This document shows, piece after piece, positions 60,848-64,000 of a stretch of 64,000 nt of DNA (within the stretch, counting starts at the first letter, position 1; each line of letters begins with the position of its first letter). The translations under genes and the position numbers were made by a program. The notes beneath the pieces were generated by a model that worked only from the letters and a program-made list of their open reading frames with translations, was not told the DNA's origin and searched no databases. The stretch is from contig NC_133296.1 in the NCBI RefSeq assembly GCF_005239225.2, positions 16,247,046-16,311,045 on the forward strand. Reading direction: 5' to 3'. The DNA comes from Populus alba (Eukaryota > Streptophyta > Magnoliopsida > Malpighiales > Salicaceae).

Positions 60848-62930
60848 ATGTCAAAAAGGTTCTATTTACTCCTTGTTTGGAATTTGAAAAATATAATCTC
60901 AGTCTCTGCTGCTAAACCCTCAAGCCCTTCAAAACTCACCTCTTCCAAGATCTTGGGTTGCTTTTTTATTTTTCTTAAAGGTAAGTCTATCTGGATAATC
61001 TCTGGCTCGGTTAAATTATCTGTTGCTAATTAGTCCCGAAGATAAGCCCTTTTTTTTTCTTCTCTTCCAAGATGTTTCCTTTCTTGAATTTTGTGTTTAT
61101 GCATGTTTTTTCCCTTCAAGATTGTCTTCTTATGTATTTCTTAGTCTTTTGTTGTTGAAATTGTGAGAAAATAATGGAATTCTGCTTTATTGATGGGATT
61201 TAAATTTTATATCCTGAGAAATCAGACCCTTTTGGATTTTACAGTTGGTGAAGAAGAAATTGTAAAGGAAAAGATGTTAAAGACTTCAATGAACCCGACA
61301 CGCAGTTGTTCAGGTAAAAATCAAGGAGGATTTTTACTTGTTTTATATACTCATGCTGTTTGGGTTATTATATTCATGGATTGTAGAGTTGAATTGTTGG
61401 TTTTATTGTTGAAACCCTAGATCATTGTGCTGCTGGTTCGATTGAGGAAAAGGATGCTATGAGAGTTTGGCTCGAATTGAAACAAAATGGATTTCTCTCG
61501 CCTTCGCCATTGCCTCTGTCTGCCTCAAAACCAAGGCCTGCTCCGATGCCAAATAAGAAGCGAGAGAGGCACAGAAATGCTGGGTTTAGTGAAAAACCGG
61601 AGCTTGCAAAGGTGCGGCGAGTTGATGGGTTGACTAAGGTTGCTGTGTCTGCTTCTGGATTGCTCAAGAAAATTAATCCAGGGACCACACCTTCCGTTGG
61701 CATGCTGCCAACGCCAAAAAAGCACAGTGAGATGCGTAGGATTGGTGTACCAAATGGATTTTTGAAGGTTTTAAAGGTAGAACCGACTAACATGTACTCT
61801 CGGATCTCTCCACCATGTGGGTTGCTTAATGAGTTCAATCCAGGGATCATAAATAGGATACGAAGCAGTAAACAGGTATTTTCAGTGATTCGCGATTTTG
61901 TTAGAAGAGATACGTTAGAAAATATTGACATCCCAAGTAAGCAGGAAAAGAGATCTGGTGAAAATGATGTGATTGGATGCCCAAATAGTTCGTCAGGAAG
62001 TGACCAACTGGGATTATGTTCAAAGGGCCCGAGTGACCATTTGTGTGTGAAAACAGAATATGATGAAGAGGTTGGTGATTTGGGGATAGCTGTGAGAAGG
62101 GACAAAGATGAATTGAAGTCATCCCTATCTTCAGTTACAGCATCTGAAAATGCAAGCAGTTCTGTTCTTGATGAGGTGTCAGCAAGCACAGCAAGGGGTT
62201 CTTCTCTTTCTCTAGAAGGTTAGTTTCAATTTTGAAGTTAAACCCTGGCCTAGTTAAGTTTTCAAAGCCGCTTGTATATAATGAGCATCAGTGATATCTG
62301 TATAGAAAGTACAAAAGATTTTCTTTTTCTCAAAATTCCACGCGCAGCAAAATTTTCTGACTGGGGAAGACCGGAGAAGACATCCTTTTAATGTCTCAGA
62401 TTTACCTTACTGAAGTTAGACGTTAGGATCTATATGTTGAGAATGAGGGCAGGTACTTTCAATGTCTCAGGTTGCTTTGAGTAGAATTCCCATCTCAACC
62501 AACTGTGACATGTAAAGCATACATTTTTTATTGATTTAGTTTTTTTGGTTCCCAGATGCTACTGCAGCTTCTCAATGGTTGCAATGTCTTCACCACGACA
62601 TCACATGGCGTCTTGAAGGTGCATTGCTCATTTAAACTTGTCTGGTTGTTTATTAGAGTGTATATTTGCTTGTATACCATAAAGCATCCTTTGTTTCCTT
62701 TTTTTCTGCCAGCATCGATGCGTGGTAGAACGAGGATTCAAAATGCAATCCAGAGAGAATTGCCTGCCCTTATGCTCAAAGAATTTTCAGATGACCAAGA
62801 AACTGATTTCTTGGCTGCCAAAAGGTTTGTTTCTTTAAACATGGATGTCCATAAAGCAAAGTGGATTAATCAGTTTGATCGGATGGATAAGACACCCAAT
62901 GAAGAGGCGGATCGACTGGTCGGGAATTAA
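60848..62930 (+). CDS. Five-exon plant gene of unrecognised function, ~426 residues
   Basis: Exons 60848-60980, 61245-61313, 61421-62218, 62556-62618 and 62713-62930 have GT-AG borders and join without a frame break. The first exon gives a hydrophobic then Ser/Lys-rich N-terminus (SAAKPSSPSKLTSSK) that could be an organelle-targeting peptide; alternatively it is leader and translation starts at the in-frame ATG 61274. The large exon begins EEKDAMRVWLELKQNGFLS and continues basic and Ser-rich. Exons 4-5 encode DATAASQWLQCLHHDITWRL and RTRIQNAIQRELPALMLKEF, then KAKWINQFDRMDK. I recall this combination, an N-terminal KQNGFLS motif and a C-terminal helical region beginning DATAASQWL, from uncharacterised plant proteins, but cannot name a function. 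The end may be shortened compared with relatives; a GTTTGT donor at about 62825 could lead to other 3' exons. Confidence 0.75.
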
Positions 62931-64000
62931 GCATGTCACTGGAGTTCCTTCAAGACACTAATGGTCATCCACTCTGCAGAATTTTATGAGCATACACTTA
63001 GATGAAGATTATCATCTAAAATGACACTTATACTACTGAATGCCCAACATCAATTCTACGAACTATGGTTGAACCAGGTAATGGAAATGCAGTCACGGAA
63101 CTATGAAGCTTTTCATGTTTTAATCAGTATACAAGACGTTAACATCAGGACATCAAATTTTACTCTTCTTTTTCTGTTCTGTTGAGGTGGTTACTCATTA
63201 CAGTGTGCGTGCTTTGAAGGTAGATATGGCCGGCTCTTCATCATCACCATCAATGGGGTTTGATTTTGATGAGAAACCACATGTTTAAGCTGTTGATGAT
63301 GGCTTGATAGATCGGAAAGCTATTGAAAGGTTACACGTCAACTCTGAATATAAAGGTATGGTATGGTATGGTATGAAAATGATGTAATTCCTTGTGGATG
63401 TGTCTATATAATCTCTTTTCTCTATCTTTTCACTTATTAGTGTTTCTTTTTTTAGTGACTTTGTTCTCTATCTGTTGGTATAATTTGTTACCAAAGAACA
63501 TTCTATAACATATTTTATCTCTTTTATATCATAGTTTGTCCATGGGGTTTTGGTGAACCTTGTTCTAAGTTTCCTAGTTTCTACCCATGGTTTTGTAGGA
63601 GCAAAGACAGCTGATTCTGATAAAACGGTACTTTCTCTTTCATAATCTGATGTTTAAGTAGAGTAAATTGCATCATTTGCAAAAGGGAACAGAAAAGACT
63701 CGAAAAATCGATCACACTAGCTAGACTTTCACTGCTGCAAGGACTAGCTAGTCTAATGGAGAACATGATTTCCACTTCAGAAGTTGGTCATGTCACCATG
63801 GAAGTACTTAACAGGGTCACAAATGCAGGACTCATTTCCAAAGGGGACGATAGTAAAAGACTAGACCCAACATCTTCTGTTTTGATTTTTTCATTTTGAG
63901 AAATTGAAAAAGAAAACAACAATTTGATTTGTTGTCGTTACTTCTCGATTTGTTTGGACGCTAGAGAGGTAGGTAGCAAGGGATTAGGGCTGTGTTTGTT
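62931..64000. other. 3' flank of the 60848 gene, no gene recognised
   Basis: Contains a GGTATGGTATGGTATG short repeat near 63357-63375 and a short coding-like phrase at 63230-63290 (TCATCATCACCATCAATGGG, then TTTGATTTTGATGAGAAACC) that may be a lost exon or untranslated sequence. No long frame is present on either strand to the window end. Confidence 0.5.

Noticed and set aside
61422..62189. 255-codon frame on the minus strand
   Set aside because: It is the antisense shadow of the large third exon of the 60848 gene, whose plus-strand frame has matching splice sites and family-like motifs.
1..64000. A novel multi-gene system
   Set aside because: Apart from the CYP79 copies, the VAL gene and one unassigned gene, all coding-like sequence belongs to known transposon classes; I saw no cluster of unexplained genes.

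Overview
This is a window of AT-rich plant nuclear DNA. The genes have short GT-AG introns, and the intergenic space is full of nested LTR retrotransposons, a CACTA fragment and small MITE-like elements. A CYP79 P450 cluster, a VAL-type B3 repressor gene and a very common MITE-like AT-rich element together suggest a woody eudicot, most likely Salicaceae (Populus or Salix). That assignment rests on remembered family features, not on a search.

Positions 1-50850 are about two and a half copies of one large repeated unit. The order in each unit is: a degenerate array built on a ~15-bp 'GGAACTCTCATTAGA'-like motif; a spacer; a 3-kb AT-rich block holding the 3' tail of a lost CYP79 gene; a CYP79 promoter and gene; and a 4-5 kb LTR-like block. 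Unit A covers 1-14.6 kb and has CYP79 copy 1 (5179-7012), which is broken by clustered 1-base indels. Unit B covers 14.4-45.5 kb and has CYP79 copy 2 (33126-34945), intact at 528 codons in two exons, plus an orphan CYP79 promoter joined to a CACTA fragment. Unit C (45.5-50.9 kb) has the array, the spacer and the 3'-tail remnant, but no CYP79 gene.

Younger elements sit inside these units and several can be dated by target-site duplications (TSDs) and paralogous empty sites. They are: a 9.3-kb Tat/Ogre-like Ty3/gypsy element on the minus strand (14649-23950, TSD ATAGG) with gag only; a 5.0-kb Ty3/gypsy element on the plus strand (35096-40102, TSD CTAGT) with nearly identical LTRs but a deleted polymerase; a solo Tat-like LTR (42251-44383, TSD TAGAT); a second solo-LTR-like insertion (9373-10991); and a MITE (about 25700-25900) absent from unit C.

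Positions 50850-64000 are single-copy. A VAL1/VAL2 (HSI2/HSL1)-type transcriptional repressor runs on the minus strand. Its 13 coding exons (57735 to 51246) join in one frame to give 881 residues, with an N-terminal zinc finger, a B3 domain, a CW zinc finger and an EAR motif. On the plus strand (60848-62930) a five-exon gene of unrecognised function encodes about 426 residues.

CYP79 enzymes make aldoximes from amino acids (defence volatiles, cyanogenic and related nitrogen compounds). The VAL-type gene is a chromatin repressor that reads RY motifs. Nothing in the sequence links the two functionally. I found no sign of a novel multi-gene system. The main interest is the history of the CYP79 repeat unit, the possible assembly artefact in copy 1, and paired RY motifs in the VAL promoter.
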